Shown: positions 9,481-19,528, numbered from the stretch's first letter. The stretch is DNA of 64,000 nt from Burkholderiales bacterium (GCA_017307865.1 JAFKGE010000021.1:1-64000), one strand, 5' to 3'. Numbers and translations are program-made. The notes: generated by a model not told the origin, from the letters alone.

Positions 9481-10590
9481 GTGAACTCACCCGCCCTGCA
9501 ACGCGCCGTCTTCCTGCTGCTGCTGACCGGCGTCACCCTGGCCTTTTGCTGGGTCATCTCGCCGTTTTTCGGCGCGGTGTTCTGGGCCATGGTGCTGGCG
9601 CTGATGTTCATGCCGCTGCACCGCCGCCTGTGCGTGGCCCTGCGCGGCCGCGACACGCTGGCGGCCATCGGCACGCTGGTGATCTGCCTGGTGATCGTGG
9701 TGGTGCCCCTGATCCTGATCATCGGCGCCATGGTGGACGAGGCGGGCATTCTCAGCCAGCGGGTGCGCGGCGGCGGGATTGACGTGCGCGGCTACATCCA
9801 GCAGGTGGTGGACGCGCTGCCGGCCTGGGTGCACAGCCTGATGGAGCGCTACGGCGTGATCAGCCTGCAGGACGTGATGGACAAGCTCACGGCGCTGCTG
9901 GTGCAGGGCGGCCAGATGCTGACCACGCGCGCCCTGGCGTTCGGGCAGAACACGGTGCTGCTGGTGGTCAACCTGGGCATCATGCTGTATCTGCTGTTCT
10001 TCTTTCTGCGCGACGGGCGCGACCTGGCGCGCACGCTGCGCGCCGCCATCCCGATGAAGCCGGCGCACACCCGCTACCTGCTGCACAAGTTCGCCACCGT
10101 GGTGCGCGCCACCGTCAAAGGCACGGTGGTGGTGGCGCTGGTGCAGGGCATGCTGGGCGGCATCGCCTTCGCCGTGCTGGGCATCGGCGGCGCCGTGCTG
10201 TGGGGCGTGGCCATGGCCATCCTGTCGCTGTTGCCGGCGGTCGGCGCGGCACTGATCTGGGCGCCGGTGGCGATCTACCTGCTGGCCACCGGCTCGCCCG
10301 TGCAGGGCATCGGCCTGGCGGTGTGGGGCGCGGGCGTGATGGGCATGGTCGACAACGTGCTGCGCCCCATCCTGGTGGGCAAGGAAACCAAGCTGCCCGA
10401 CTACCTGGTGCTGCTGTCCACCATCGGCGGCATCTCGATCTTCGGCGTCAACGGCTTCGTCATCGGGCCGGCCATCGCCGCGCTGTTCGTGGCCGCCTGG
10501 GCGCTGTTCAACGTGGCCGAGGACGAGAGTGAAGCGCCTGCGGCCGCTCCGGCCAGCAGCCCGACGCCTGCGCCGCCGCCCGAGGCCTGA
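9481..10590 (+). CDS. AI-2E/PerM-family membrane transporter
   Basis: 369 residues from the GTG at 9481, with about eight hydrophobic segments. Paired N-terminal helices (FLLLLTGVTLAFCWVISPFFGAVFWAMVLALMFMPL) are followed by a hydrophilic stretch, then VALVQGMLGGIAFAVLGIGGAVLWGVAMAILSLLPAVGAALIW, the conserved core of the AI-2E/UPF0118 family. Family members export autoinducer-2 or act as Na+/H+ antiporters, so the substrate is open. The C-terminus is Ala/Pro-rich. The start is uncertain: TTG 9451 and ATT 9460 are in frame, but GTG 9481 gives the usual MNSPALQRAVF beginning. Confidence 0.85.
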   Translation: MNSPALQRAVFLLLLTGVTLAFCWVISPFFGAVFWAMVLALMFMPLHRRLCVALRGRDTLAAIGTLVICLVIVVVPLILIIGAMVDEAGILSQRVRGGGIDVRGYIQQVVDALPAWVHSLMERYGVISLQDVMDKLTALLVQGGQMLTTRALAFGQNTVLLVVNLGIMLYLLFFFLRDGRDLARTLRAAIPMKPAHTRYLLHKFATVVRATVKGTVVVALVQGMLGGIAFAVLGIGGAVLWGVAMAILSLLPAVGAALIWAPVAIYLLATGSPVQGIGLAVWGAGVMGMVDNVLRPILVGKETKLPDYLVLLSTIGGISIFGVNGFVIGPAIAALFVAAWALFNVAEDESEAPAAAPASSPTPAPPPEA

Positions 10591-10613
10591 GCACGGGCGT
10601 AGTGGGGCATTAG

Positions 10614-10670
10614 GTCAAATCAGGCTGCAGCGCCGGCCCATCAAGCGCCAGCAGCTATCAATTACATAGT
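10614..10670 (+). repeat. Comamonadaceae-type ~60 bp intergenic repeat, copy B
   Basis: Modules GTCAAATC, CAGCGC, ATCAAGCGCCAGCAGCTATC and CATAGT in the family order. It fills the gap between two convergent genes (AI-2E family transporter and the flavin oxidoreductase). Confidence 0.8.
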
Positions 10671-10672
10671 CA

Positions 10673-13600
10673 TCACACCAGCACCCGCTCGATGCCGCCG
10701 GCGTTGGCGCGCGCCACGTAGTCGGGCAGCCAGCTTTCGCCCAGGATGTGGCGCGCCATCTCGATGACGATGTAGTCGGCCTCCAGCAGGCCGTTCGTCA
10801 AATCGTCCTCGTAGCGCTTGAGCCCCTGCAGGCAGCTGGGGCAGCTCGTCAATATCTTGACGTTGGCCTGCTCGCCCACGGCGCCGCTGGCGCGTAGCTG
10901 GGCCTCGCCCTTCTTGATCTCCTGCTCCTTGCGATAGCGCACCTGGGTGGCGATGTCCGGCCGCGTGACGCCCAGCGTGCCCGACTCGCCGCAGCAGCGC
11001 TCGCTCTTGACGACCTGCGCGCCGACCAGCGCCTTGACGGTTTTCAGCGAATCCTGCTGCTTCATCGGGTCGTGGCAGGGCTGGTGGTACAGGTAGGCGC
11101 CCTGCTGGGCCGCGGGCAGGGTGATGCCTTTTTCAAGCAGGTATTCGTGGATGTCGACGATGCGGCAGCCCGGAAAGATCTGCTCGAAGCGGTAGTCGGC
11201 CAGCTGGTCGTAGCAGGTGCCGCAGCTGACCACCACGGTCTTGATGTCCAGGTAGTTGAGCGTGGTGGCCACGCGGTGCAGCAGCACGCGGTTGTCGGTG
11301 ATCATCTTCTCGGCGGCGTCGAACTGGCCGCTGCCGCGCTGCGGATAGCCGCAGCACACGTAGCCCGGCGGCAGCACGGTCTGCACGCCAGCGTGCCACA
11401 GCATGGCCTGCGTGGCCAGGCCGACCTGACTGAACAGGCGCTCGGAGCCGCAGCCCGGAAAGTAGAACACCGCCTCACTGTCGGTCGTGGTCGCCCGCGG
11501 GTCGCGGATGACGGGCACGTAGGCGCGGTCCTCGATGTCCAGCAGCGCGCGTGCCGTCTTCTTGGGCAGGCCACCGGGCATCTTCTTGTTGACGAAGTGG
11601 ATGATCTGCTCGCGCACGGGCGCCGGCCCCACGGTGGCGGGTGGGTGCGCGGTCTGCGCGCGGCCGGCCACCTTCAGCAGGTCGACCACCGCCCGCTGCG
11701 CCGGAAAGGCCACGCCCGTCATCAGCGCGCGCGTGGCGTTGATGACGCGCGGCTCGGTGGCGTTCAAGAACGCCATGGCCGCGGCCTTGCCGGGGCGAAA
11801 GCTCTGCTGGCCCATCTTGCGCAGCAGGTTGCGCATGGCCATGGTCACGTCGCCGAAGTCGATCTTGACCGGGCATGGCGCAAGGCAGCGGTGGCACACG
11901 GTGCAGTGGTCGGCCACGTCCTCGAACTCGGCCCAGTGCTGCAGGCTGACGCCGCGGCGCGTCTGCTCCTCGTACAGAAAGGCCTCGATCAGCAGCGAAG
12001 TGGCCAGGATCTTGTTGCGCGGGCTGTACAGCAGGTTGGCGCGCGGCACGTGGGTGCTGCAGTCGGGCTTGCACTTGCCGCAGCGCAGGCAGTCCTTGAT
12101 GCTGTCGGCGATGGCGCCCAAGTCGCTTTGCTGCAGCAGCAGCGACTCGTGCCCCATCAGGCCGAAGCTGGGCGTGTAGGCATTGGTCAGGTCGGCGCGC
12201 AAGCTGACCTTTTCAACGGATTCGGCCGCCAGCGCCCGTCCATCTTGCGCTGGCAGCTCCGCATTTCGCAGCAACTTGCCCCGGTTGAAGCGCCCTTCGG
12301 GGTCGACGCGGCGCTTGTAGTCGGCAAACGGCGCCAGCTCGGCGTCGCTGAGGTACTGCAGCTTGGTGATGCCGATGCCGTGCTCGCCGCTGATCACGCC
12401 ATCCAGGCTGCGCGCCAGCGCCATCACGCGGTCCACCGCCCGGTGCGCGGTTTGCAGCATGGCGTAGTTGTCGCTGTGCACCGGGATGTTGGTGTGCACG
12501 TTGCCGTCGCCCGCGTGCATGTGCAGGGCGATCCACACGCGGCCCTTGAGCACGCGCTGCTGGATCTCGCCCAGCGCGGCCAGCAGCGGCTCGAAGTCGC
12601 TGCCGGTGAAGATGGCCGCCAGCGGCGCGCGGATCTGCGTCTTCCAGCTGGCGCGCAGGCTGTGGTCCTGCAGCTGCGGAAACAGCCGCTCCACGTCGCG
12701 CAGCCAGCCCTGCCACAGCGTGCGCGCCTGGCGCACCACGTCCAGCGCCAGCTCCACCTTTTCCTGCAGCAACTCGGGCGGCGGTGGCTCGGCGCTGGCC
12801 GGGCCCAGGGGCAGCTTGCCGCCTTGCAAAAAGGCCTCCAGCTCGTCGGCCAGCTCGATCTTGTTGCGCAAGCTGAGCTCGATGTTGATGCGCTCGATGC
12901 CGTCGGTGTATTCGGCCATGCGCGGCAGCGGGATCACCACGTCCTCGTTGATCTTGAAGGCGTTGGTGTGGCGGCTGATGGCGGCGGTTTTCTTGCGGTC
13001 GGCCCAGAACTTCTTGCGCGCGTCGGCCGCCACTGCGATGAAGCCCTCGCCCGCGCGCGAGTTGGCGATGCGCACCACCTCGCTGGTGGCGCGCGCCACG
13101 GCGTCGGCGTCGTCGCCGGCGATGTCGCCCACCAGCACCATCTTGGGCAGGCCGCCGCGCTTGGACTTGGTGCTGTAGCCCACGGCGCGCAGGTAGCGAT
13201 CGTCCAGGTGCTCGAGGCCGGCCAGCAGCACGCCGCTGCGCTTGGCTTCGGCAAACATGAAGTCCTTGATCTCGACGATGCTGGGCACCGCATCCTTGGC
13301 GTGGCCGAAGAATTCGAGGCACACGGTGCGTGTGTGCTCGGGCATGCGGTGCAGCACCCAGCGCGCGCTGGTGATGAGGCCGTCGCAGCCCTCCTTCTGC
13401 ACGCCCGGCAGGCCGGCCAGGAACTTGTCGGTCACATCCTTGCCCAGGCCGGTCTTGCGAAACTGCGCGCCGGGGATGTCCAGGCGCTCGGTTTTCTGCA
13501 ATTGCTTGCCCGAGGCGTCGAAGTATTGAAGCTCGAAGCTCGCCAGCTCGGCGTCATGAATCTTGCCCAGGTTGTGATTCAGGCGCGTGACCTCCAGCCA

Positions 13601-14581
13601 GGTGCCCTCGGGCGTGACCATGCGCCAGCTGGCCAGGTTGTCCAGCGCCGTGCCCCACAGCACGGCCTTCTTGCCGCCGGCGTTCATGGCGATGTTGCCG
13701 CCGATGCAGCTGGCCTCGGCGCTGGTCGGATCGACGGCGAACACCAGGCCCGCGTCCTCGGCCGCGTCGGCCACGCGCTGCGTCACCACGCCGGCCTCGG
13801 TCCAGATCGTGGCCACCTCGTGGTCGAGCCCGGGCAGGCGCAGGCGCTCGACCGCGCCCAGGCCCAGCAGCTTTTCGGTGTTGATGACGGCGCTCTTCCA
13901 GTCCAGCGCGATGGCGCCGCCGGTGTAGCCCGTGCCGCCGCCGCGCGGGATGATGGTCAGGCCCAGCTCGATGCAGCCGGCCACCAGGGCGGCCATCTCG
14001 GCCTCGGTGTCGGGCGTGAGGACGACGAGCGGAAACTCCACCCGCCAGTCGGTGGCGTCGGTCACATGGCTGACGCGCGACAGGCCGTCGAACTTGATGT
14101 TGTCCTTGTGCGTGTGGCGGCTTAAGGACCGCGCGGCGCGGCGGCGCAGCTCGGCCACCTTGTCGAAGGAGCGGTCGAAGGCGTCGACCACCCGGTGCGC
14201 AGCAGCGAGCAAATCACCCACCTGCGCATCGCGCGCCGCGTCATCCTCGGGGTGGCGGCGCTTGTCGATCTCGGCCAGGCGGTGGCGCAGCGCCTGCACC
14301 AGCAGGCGCCGGCGCTTGGGGCTGTCCAGCAAATCGTCCTGCAGGTAGGGGTTGCGCCGCACCACCCAGATGTCGCCCAGCACCTCGTACAGCATGCGCG
14401 CCGAGCGGCCGGTGTGGCGCTCGCCGCGCAGGCCCTGCAGCAGCTCCCAGGCGCGCGCGCCCAGCAGGCGCAGCACGATTTCGCGGTCGGAAAAGCTGGT
14501 GTAGTTGTACGGAATCTCGCGCAGTCGCGCGGGCTCGGCGGCAGGCAAGGCGGCCTGCGCGGGCGTCATCGGGGCATTCAT
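10673..14581 (-). CDS. Large FAD/Fe-S oxidoreductase (GlcD-GlcF type fusion, D-lactate dehydrogenase-like)
   Basis: 1302 residues. An N-terminal region about 150 long resembles DUF3683. An FAD-binding PCMH domain follows, with [12 protein letters not shown] near 208. The FAD-oxidase C-terminal domain includes [14 protein letters not shown] near 684. Next come two Cys-rich ferredoxin motifs, [11 protein letters not shown] near 830 and [11 protein letters not shown] near 890, and two CCG domains with CCGYP near 1073 and CCGESG near 1199. This is the flavoprotein-plus-CCG architecture of respiratory 2-hydroxyacid dehydrogenases such as Dld-II/YdiJ, so electrons probably pass from a 2-hydroxyacid through FAD and 4Fe-4S centres to quinone. 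The exact substrate is unknown. The start at 14581 has AGGTG 8 nt upstream. Confidence 0.88.
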   Translation of the reverse strand: MNAPMTPAQAALPAAEPARLREIPYNYTSFSDREIVLRLLGARAWELLQGLRGERHTGRSARMLYEVLGDIWVVRRNPYLQDDLLDSPKRRRLLVQALRHRLAEIDKRRHPEDDAARDAQVGDLLAAAHRVVDAFDRSFDKVAELRRRAARSLSRHTHKDNIKFDGLSRVSHVTDATDWRVEFPLVVLTPDTEAEMAALVAGCIELGLTIIPRGGGTGYTGGAIALDWKSAVINTEKLLGLGAVERLRLPGLDHEVATIWTEAGVVTQRVADAAEDAGLVFAVDPTSAEASCIGGNIAMNAGGKKAVLWGTALDNLASWRMVTPEGTWLEVTRLNHNLGKIHDAELASFELQYFDASGKQLQKTERLDIPGAQFRKTGLGKDVTDKFLAGLPGVQKEGCDGLITSARWVLHRMPEHTRTVCLEFFGHAKDAVPSIVEIKDFMFAEAKRSGVLLAGLEHLDDRYLRAVGYSTKSKRGGLPKMVLVGDIAGDDADAVARATSEVVRIANSRAGEGFIAVAADARKKFWADRKKTAAISRHTNAFKINEDVVIPLPRMAEYTDGIERINIELSLRNKIELADELEAFLQGGKLPLGPASAEPPPPELLQEKVELALDVVRQARTLWQGWLRDVERLFPQLQDHSLRASWKTQIRAPLAAIFTGSDFEPLLAALGEIQQRVLKGRVWIALHMHAGDGNVHTNIPVHSDNYAMLQTAHRAVDRVMALARSLDGVISGEHGIGITKLQYLSDAELAPFADYKRRVDPEGRFNRGKLLRNAELPAQDGRALAAESVEKVSLRADLTNAYTPSFGLMGHESLLLQQSDLGAIADSIKDCLRCGKCKPDCSTHVPRANLLYSPRNKILATSLLIEAFLYEEQTRRGVSLQHWAEFEDVADHCTVCHRCLAPCPVKIDFGDVTMAMRNLLRKMGQQSFRPGKAAAMAFLNATEPRVINATRALMTGVAFPAQRAVVDLLKVAGRAQTAHPPATVGPAPVREQIIHFVNKKMPGGLPKKTARALLDIEDRAYVPVIRDPRATTTDSEAVFYFPGCGSERLFSQVGLATQAMLWHAGVQTVLPPGYVCCGYPQRGSGQFDAAEKMITDNRVLLHRVATTLNYLDIKTVVVSCGTCYDQLADYRFEQIFPGCRIVDIHEYLLEKGITLPAAQQGAYLYHQPCHDPMKQQDSLKTVKALVGAQVVKSERCCGESGTLGVTRPDIATQVRYRKEQEIKKGEAQLRASGAVGEQANVKILTSCPSCLQGLKRYEDDLTNGLLEADYIVIEMARHILGESWLPDYVARANAGGIERVLV

Positions 14582-14697
14582 CGGCTCACACCTGGGGCGG
14601 AGCCGATCGGCGTCGGCCCGCAAGCTCGGGGCCGGTGATTTTAGGCGACGCGGCGCTCAATACCGGCGTTTCACGGTCAATATGACCGCCAGACTGC

Positions 14698-14760
14698 GTA
14701 GGCCGGGTCGAGACCCAGCATCAGCGCGCTTGCTGGGTTTCGTGCCTCAATCCAGCCTAC
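14698..14760. repeat. REP-like hairpin element between serA and the flavin oxidoreductase
   Basis: The left arm GTAGGCCGGGTCGAGACCCAGCA pairs with a right arm that reads, on the other strand, GTAGGCTGGATTGAG, then CACGAAACCCAGCA. The spacer is TCAGCGCGCT. Arms that start with GTAGGCYGG and contain ACCCAGCA are typical of dispersed palindromic repeats of proteobacteria. It lies 23 nt after the serA stop codon and upstream of nothing on the plus strand. Confidence 0.65.
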
Positions 14761-14783
14761 CCCGAGACTGCGGCACTACGGGA

Positions 14784-16013
14784 TCAGAACAACACGCGAC
14801 AGCGGATGGTGCCCGGGATCTCGGCCAGGTGCTGCAGCGCCACGTCGGACGAGGCGGCGTCCAGGTCGATCACCACGTAGCCGATGCTCTCGTTGGTCTG
14901 CAGGTGCTGCGCGGCGATGTTGATGTGGTTGTCCGAGAACACGTGGTTGATGCGCGAGAGCACGCCCGGCACGTTCTGGTGCACGTGCAGGATGCGATGC
15001 TTGCCCGGGTGCGCGGGCAGCGCCACCTCGGGAAAGTTGACCGAGGTGATGGTGCTGCCGTTGTCGCTGTACTTGGCCAGCTTTTCGGCCACCTCCAGGC
15101 CGATGTTGGCCTGCGCCTCCAGCGTGGAGCCGCCGATGTGCGGCGTCAGAATCACGTGGTCCAGCCCGCGCAGCGGCGAGACGAACTCGTCCTTGTTGCT
15201 CTTGGGCTCGGTCGGAAAGACGTCGATCGCCGCGCCCGCCAGCTTGCCGGCCTTCAGCGCGGCGGCCAGCGGCTCGATCTCGACCACGGTGCCGCGCGCG
15301 GCGTTGATCAGAATGCCGCCGGGCTTGAGCGCGGCGATCTCGGCGGCGCCGATCATCCATTGCGTGGACGGCAGCTGCGGCACGTGCAGGCTCACCACGT
15401 CGGCCTCGCGCAGCAGCTCCTGCAGGCTGTGCACCTGGCGCGCGTTGCCCAGCGGCAGCTTGTTGACCACGTCGTAGAAGATGACGTGCATGCCCAGCCC
15501 CTCGGCCAGCACCGACAGCTGCGTGCCGATGGAGCCGTAGCCGACGATGCCCAGCGTCTTGCCGCGAATCTCGTGCGCATTGTCGGCGCTCTTGAGCCAG
15601 CCGCCGCGGTGCGCCGCCGCGTTGCGCGCCGGAATGCCGCGCAGCAGCAGGATGGCCTCGGCCAACACCAGCTCGGCCACCGAGCGGGTGTTGGAATACG
15701 GCGCATTGAACACCGCGATGCCGCGCTCGCTGGCGGCCTTCAGGTCGATCTGGTTGGTGCCGATGCAAAAGGCGCCGATGGCCACCAGCTTGGGCGCGTG
15801 CGCCAGCACCTCGGCCGTCAGCTGGGTGCGCGAGCGGATGCCCACGAAATGCGCGTCGGCCAGCTTGCGCCTGAGCTCGTCGCCCTCCAGCGCCTTGGGC
15901 AGCAGCTCGATGTTGGAGTAGCCGGCGCCGCGCAGCACCTCCTCGGCGTGGGGGTGTATGCCCTCCAGCAACAGAAATTTGATCTTGCTCTTGTCCAGCG
16001 AGGTCTTGGGCAT
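14784..16013 (-). CDS. serA: D-3-phosphoglycerate dehydrogenase
   Basis: 409 residues, the same size as the E. coli enzyme and apparently co-linear with it. Seen: NAD-binding GYGSIG (158-163), catalytic Arg240 (NAAR), Glu269 (PTEP) and His292 (TPHIGGST), and a C-terminal ACT domain (about 338-409, GVLSRINHVFSDNHINIAAQ) for feedback control by serine. It catalyses the first step of serine biosynthesis, 3-phosphoglycerate to 3-phosphohydroxypyruvate. The gene stands alone and is transcribed away from the ugp operon; the 277-bp gap to ugpB must hold both promoters. Confidence 0.97.
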   Translation of the reverse strand: MPKTSLDKSKIKFLLLEGIHPHAEEVLRGAGYSNIELLPKALEGDELRRKLADAHFVGIRSRTQLTAEVLAHAPKLVAIGAFCIGTNQIDLKAASERGIAVFNAPYSNTRSVAELVLAEAILLLRGIPARNAAAHRGGWLKSADNAHEIRGKTLGIVGYGSIGTQLSVLAEGLGMHVIFYDVVNKLPLGNARQVHSLQELLREADVVSLHVPQLPSTQWMIGAAEIAALKPGGILINAARGTVVEIEPLAAALKAGKLAGAAIDVFPTEPKSNKDEFVSPLRGLDHVILTPHIGGSTLEAQANIGLEVAEKLAKYSDNGSTITSVNFPEVALPAHPGKHRILHVHQNVPGVLSRINHVFSDNHINIAAQHLQTNESIGYVVIDLDAASSDVALQHLAEIPGTIRCRVLF

Positions 16014-16290
16014 GGGGTTTCAGTCGGATGAATGCAGGAAACGGGTGCGCGCCAGCGGCGGCCGCGCGACGAAAACCGGCCATTGTGCACCGCAGCAATA
16101 TCCTTGGCGGCCTCCCTGCTTTGTCGGGGCGCCGGGCGCGCCGGCCACGCCCGAACGGGTTATCCCGATTGCCGCCCAGCCCGCCGATGTGCGAAAACGT
16201 CACAGTCGCGCGGCATCATGGAGCCCGCGATCCGCGCATGCACGGGCGGCAACGCCCCAGTTTCAAGCCAAATTCTTCAGAGGAGTTCTC
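16014..16290. promoter_or_regulatory. Divergent control region serA / ugpB
   Basis: 277 bp without a convincing gene. Just before ugpB there is a strong ribosome binding site, AGGAG (16281-16285), 5 nt from the ATG. A 13-bp TTTCAAGCCAAAT (16261-16273) is identical to the left end of the intergenic repeat family. No clear consensus sigma-70 promoter and no Pho-box-like direct repeats were recognised, although ugp operons elsewhere are phosphate- or carbon-controlled. Confidence 0.5.
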
Positions 16291-17613
16291 ATGCGATTCA
16301 AATCCCTGGCGCTGGCCGGCGCCGCCCTCCTGTCCCTCGGCCTGGCCGGGCCCGCGCAGGCGCAAACCGAAATCCAGTGGTGGCACTCGATGACCGCCGT
16401 CAACAACGAATGGGTCAACGACCTGGCCAAGCAGTTCAACGAAAGCCAGAAGGAATACAAGGTCGTGCCCACCTACAAGGGCAGCTACCCTGAGAGCATG
16501 ACCGCCGCCATCGCCGCATTTCGCTCGGGCAACGCGCCCGACATCCTGCAAGTCTTCGAGGTGGGCACCGCCACCATGATGGCCAGCAAGGGCGCGACGG
16601 TGCCGGTCGGCAAAGTGATGAAGGACGCTGGCGTGGCGTTCGACCCCAGCGGCTACATCCCCGCCGTCGCGGCCTACTACACCGCGCCCAATGGCCAGAT
16701 GTTGAGCTTTCCGTTCAACAGCTCGACCACGGTGGCCTATTACAACAAGGACGCCTTCAAGAAGGCCGGCCTCAACCCGGACAAGCTACCGACCACCTGG
16801 CCCGAGGTGTTCGATGCCGCCAAAAAGCTCAAGGCCAGCGGCCACGCCTGCCCGATGACGCTGGCGTGGATGGGCTGGACACAGCTCGAGTCATTCTCCA
16901 CCTGGCACAACGTCGAGTTCGCCACCCACAAGAACGGCCTGGATGCCGAAGGTTACAAGGCGCGCCTGAAGATGAACTCGCCACTGCACGTGCGCCACTT
17001 CGACGATCTGGCCCGACTGGCCAAGAACGGTGAATTCGTCTACCGGGGGCGCAATTCGGACGCGCAAGCTTCGTTCACCTCGGGCGAGTGCGCGATGATC
17101 CAGACCTCGTCGGGCTACTATGGCGACGTCGCCAAGAACGCCAAGTTTGCCTATGGCATCGCCCCCCTACCCTATTACCCCGACGTCAAGGGCGCGCCGC
17201 AGAACACCGTGATCGGCGGTGCCTCGCTGTGGGTCATGGCCGGCAAAAAGGCCGAGGTCTACAAGGGTGTGGCCAAGTTCTTCGAATTCCTTTCCAACAC
17301 CAAGGTGCAGGCCGCGAGCCATCAGCGCACCGGCTACCTGCCCATCACCACCGCCGCGTACAACCTGACCAATGCGTCGGGTTTCTATGAAAAGCACCCC
17401 GGCACGGACGTGGCGGTGAACCAGATGGTGCGCAAGGTGACCGACAATTCACGCGGTATCCGCCTGGGCAACTACGTGCAGATCCGTACCATCGAGGACG
17501 AGGAAACCGAACAGATCTGGAGCGGCAAGAAGTCCGCCAAGGACGCGCTGGACGCCATCGCCACGCGTGGCAACGAGCTGCTGGCCAAGTTCGAGAAGTC
17601 CTACAAGAAGTAA
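16291..17613 (+). CDS. ugpB: UgpB, sn-glycerol-3-phosphate ABC transporter substrate-binding protein
   Basis: 440 residues (E. coli UgpB 438). A cleavable signal peptide MRFKSLALAGAALLSLGLAG ends at AQAQT. The mature part is a family-1 extracellular solute-binding protein beginning EIQWWHSMTAVNNEWVNDLAKQFNESQ, the usual UgpB opening. It captures glycerol-3-phosphate and possibly glycerophosphodiesters in the periplasm and passes them to UgpAE. The ATG at 16291 is fixed by the AGGAG 5 nt upstream and by the signal peptide; the open frame extends far upstream but is not coding there. First gene of ugpBAEC. Confidence 0.93.
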   Translation: MRFKSLALAGAALLSLGLAGPAQAQTEIQWWHSMTAVNNEWVNDLAKQFNESQKEYKVVPTYKGSYPESMTAAIAAFRSGNAPDILQVFEVGTATMMASKGATVPVGKVMKDAGVAFDPSGYIPAVAAYYTAPNGQMLSFPFNSSTTVAYYNKDAFKKAGLNPDKLPTTWPEVFDAAKKLKASGHACPMTLAWMGWTQLESFSTWHNVEFATHKNGLDAEGYKARLKMNSPLHVRHFDDLARLAKNGEFVYRGRNSDAQASFTSGECAMIQTSSGYYGDVAKNAKFAYGIAPLPYYPDVKGAPQNTVIGGASLWVMAGKKAEVYKGVAKFFEFLSNTKVQAASHQRTGYLPITTAAYNLTNASGFYEKHPGTDVAVNQMVRKVTDNSRGIRLGNYVQIRTIEDEETEQIWSGKKSAKDALDAIATRGNELLAKFEKSYKK

Positions 17614-17632
17614 TCTCCAACCAGCCTGACCC

Positions 17633-17655
17633 GCCGCCCGGCCCAGCCGGGTGGC
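17633..17655 (+). promoter_or_regulatory. Intercistronic hairpin ugpB/ugpA
   Basis: A 10-bp stem (17633-17642 with 17646-17655, one G-U pair) and a CCA loop are followed by TTCTTCGTTCC. It lies 20 nt after the ugpB stop and 20 nt before the ugpA ATG. Such hairpins typically act as a partial terminator or as 3' protection, so that binding protein is made in excess over permease; that role is inferred. Confidence 0.6.
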
Positions 17656-17674
17656 TTCTTCGTTCCTGAACTTC

Positions 17675-18556
17675 ATGGAAAAACGGGTTCTTTTCCGCTC
17701 CGCCTGGCTGCCTTGGGCCTTGGTGTTGCCGCAGCTCGCCATCGTCGGCGTGTTTTTCTTCTGGCCGGCCGCGCAGGCCGTCCTGCAGTCCTTCCAGGTC
17801 GAGGATGCCTTCGGCACCAGCACCGAATGGGTGGGTCTCGACAACTTCGTCCAGCTGTTCAACGATCCGTCCTACCTCAACTCGTTCGAGCGCACCGCCG
17901 TGTTCTCGCTGCTGGTGGCGGGCATCGGCATCGTGCTCGCGCTCGGGCTCGCCATCTTTGCCGACCGCATCACCCGTTTCGCGCTGGCTTACCAAACGCT
18001 GCTGATCGTGCCCTACGCCGTGGCGCCCGTGATCGCCGGGGTACTCTGGGTCTTTCTGTTCTCACCCTCCATTGGCGTGCTGGCCTACTACCTGGGCAAG
18101 CTCGGCTACCAGTGGAATTACCTGATCAATGAAAACCAGGCCATGGCCATGATCGTGATCGCCTCGGTCTGGAAGCAGATTTCCTACAATTTCCTGTTCT
18201 TTCTGGCCGGGCTGCAGTCGATACCCAAAGCGCTGATCGAAGCCGCCTCCATCGACGGCGCCGGCCCCTGGCGCAGGTTCTGGAACATCCAGCTTCCCCT
18301 GCTCTCGCCCACGACCTTCTTCCTGCTGGTGATGAACGTGGTCTATGCCTTTTTCGACACCTTCGGCATCATCGACGCCGCCACCCAGGGCGGGCCGGGC
18401 CAGTCCACCTCCATCCTGGTCTACAAGGTGTACTTGGACGGCTTCAAGGCGCTGGACCTGGGCGGCTCGGCCGCGCAATCGGTCATCCTGATGCTGATCG
18501 TCATCACGCTCACGGTGCTGCAATTTCGCTATGTCGAGAAGAAGGTTCAGTACTGA
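17675..18556 (+). CDS. ugpA: UgpA, glycerol-3-phosphate ABC transporter permease
   Basis: 293 residues (E. coli 295) with six predicted membrane helices. The MalF/UgpA-type EAA loop reads EAASIDGAGPWRRFWNIQLPLLSP (near 190-213), which contacts the ATPase UgpC. The ATG at 17675 (MEKRVLF) gives the canonical N-terminus; an in-frame GTG at 17651 lies inside the intercistronic hairpin and is less likely. It forms the channel with UgpE, whose start codon follows 2 nt after this stop. Confidence 0.93.
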   Translation: MEKRVLFRSAWLPWALVLPQLAIVGVFFFWPAAQAVLQSFQVEDAFGTSTEWVGLDNFVQLFNDPSYLNSFERTAVFSLLVAGIGIVLALGLAIFADRITRFALAYQTLLIVPYAVAPVIAGVLWVFLFSPSIGVLAYYLGKLGYQWNYLINENQAMAMIVIASVWKQISYNFLFFLAGLQSIPKALIEAASIDGAGPWRRFWNIQLPLLSPTTFFLLVMNVVYAFFDTFGIIDAATQGGPGQSTSILVYKVYLDGFKALDLGGSAAQSVILMLIVITLTVLQFRYVEKKVQY

Positions 18557-18558
18557 CC

Positions 18559-19407
18559 ATGGTCGACCGTAAACCCTGGCTGGTGTTCGCCTCGCACGGG
18601 GTGCTGATCCTGGGGGTCTGCATCGTGGCGTTTCCGCTGTATCTGGCCTTCATCGCCTCCACGCACACCGCTGCGGCGGTGGTGCAGTCGCCCATGCCGC
18701 TGCTGCCCGGCAGTCACCTGTGGGACAACTACAAGGCCGCACTGTTTGGCAGCGGCAAGCTCGGCTCCAACACCACCGTGGTGCACATGATGTGGGTGAG
18801 CTTCGTCGTCGCGATGTTTATCACCGTGGGCAAGATCGCCATCTCGCTGCTGTCGGCCTTCGCCATCGTCTATTTCCGCTTTCGCTTTCGGATGCTGTGC
18901 TTTTGGGCCATCTTCATCACGCTGATGCTGCCGGTGGAAGTGCGTATCCTGCCGACCTACAAGGTCGTGGCCGACCTCGGCCTGCTCAACAGCTACGCCG
19001 GCCTATCGCTGCCGCTGATCGCCTCGGCCACAGCCACCTTCCTGTTTCGTCAGTTCTTCCTGACGGTGCCCGACGAACTGGCCGAAGCCGCCCGAATCGA
19101 CGGTGCCGGACCGCTGCGCTTTTTCAAGGACATCTTGGTGCCACTGTCGCGCACCTCGATCGCGGCGCTGTTCGTGATTCAGTTCATCTACGGCTGGAAC
19201 CAGTACCTTTGGCCACTGCTGATGACCACGTCCGAGGACATGTATCCCGTGGTGATCGGCATCAAGCGCATGCTCGCTGGGGGCGAGGCGGCGGTGGACT
19301 GGAACATCGTGATGGCCACGGCCCTGCTGGCCATGGTCCCGCCGGCCATCGTCGTCATCCTGATGCAGAAATGGTTCGTCAAGGGCCTGGTGGACACGGA
19401 GAAATGA
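18559..19407 (+). CDS. ugpE: UgpE, glycerol-3-phosphate ABC transporter permease
   Basis: 282 residues (E. coli 281), six membrane helices. The EAA motif is LAEAARIDGAGPLRFFKDILVPLSR (near 173-197). The C-terminal WFVKGLVDTEK is highly typical of UgpE. It starts 2 nt after ugpA, so the two permease subunits are translationally coupled. Downstream, a 121-bp gap with a long inverted repeat separates it from ugpC. Confidence 0.93.
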   Translation: MVDRKPWLVFASHGVLILGVCIVAFPLYLAFIASTHTAAAVVQSPMPLLPGSHLWDNYKAALFGSGKLGSNTTVVHMMWVSFVVAMFITVGKIAISLLSAFAIVYFRFRFRMLCFWAIFITLMLPVEVRILPTYKVVADLGLLNSYAGLSLPLIASATATFLFRQFFLTVPDELAEAARIDGAGPLRFFKDILVPLSRTSIAALFVIQFIYGWNQYLWPLLMTTSEDMYPVVIGIKRMLAGGEAAVDWNIVMATALLAMVPPAIVVILMQKWFVKGLVDTEK

Positions 19408-19419
19408 AACCATGAACAG

Positions 19420-19515
19420 CCGGACGCAGAGGACGCAAAAAATTCGCAAAGGACGCAAAAGAAACCTCGAATTTTTCTGCGTCCTTTGCGCAACTTCTGC
19501 GCCCCCTGCGTCCGG
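19420..19515. repeat. Long imperfect inverted repeat built from GGACGCA units, between ugpE and ugpC
   Basis: The left arm starts CCGGACGCAGAGGACGCAAA and continues with GCAAAGGACGCA (to 19459). The right arm, read on the other strand from 19515, starts CCGGACGCAGGGGGCGCAGA and continues with GCGCAAAGGACGCAGAAAAA. Arms of about 40 nt are separated by roughly 12 nt, and GRACGCARAGG is repeated in tandem inside each arm. On mRNA this would form a very long hairpin within the ugp operon. Confidence 0.8.
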
Positions 19516-19528
19516 TATTTGATTTGCT

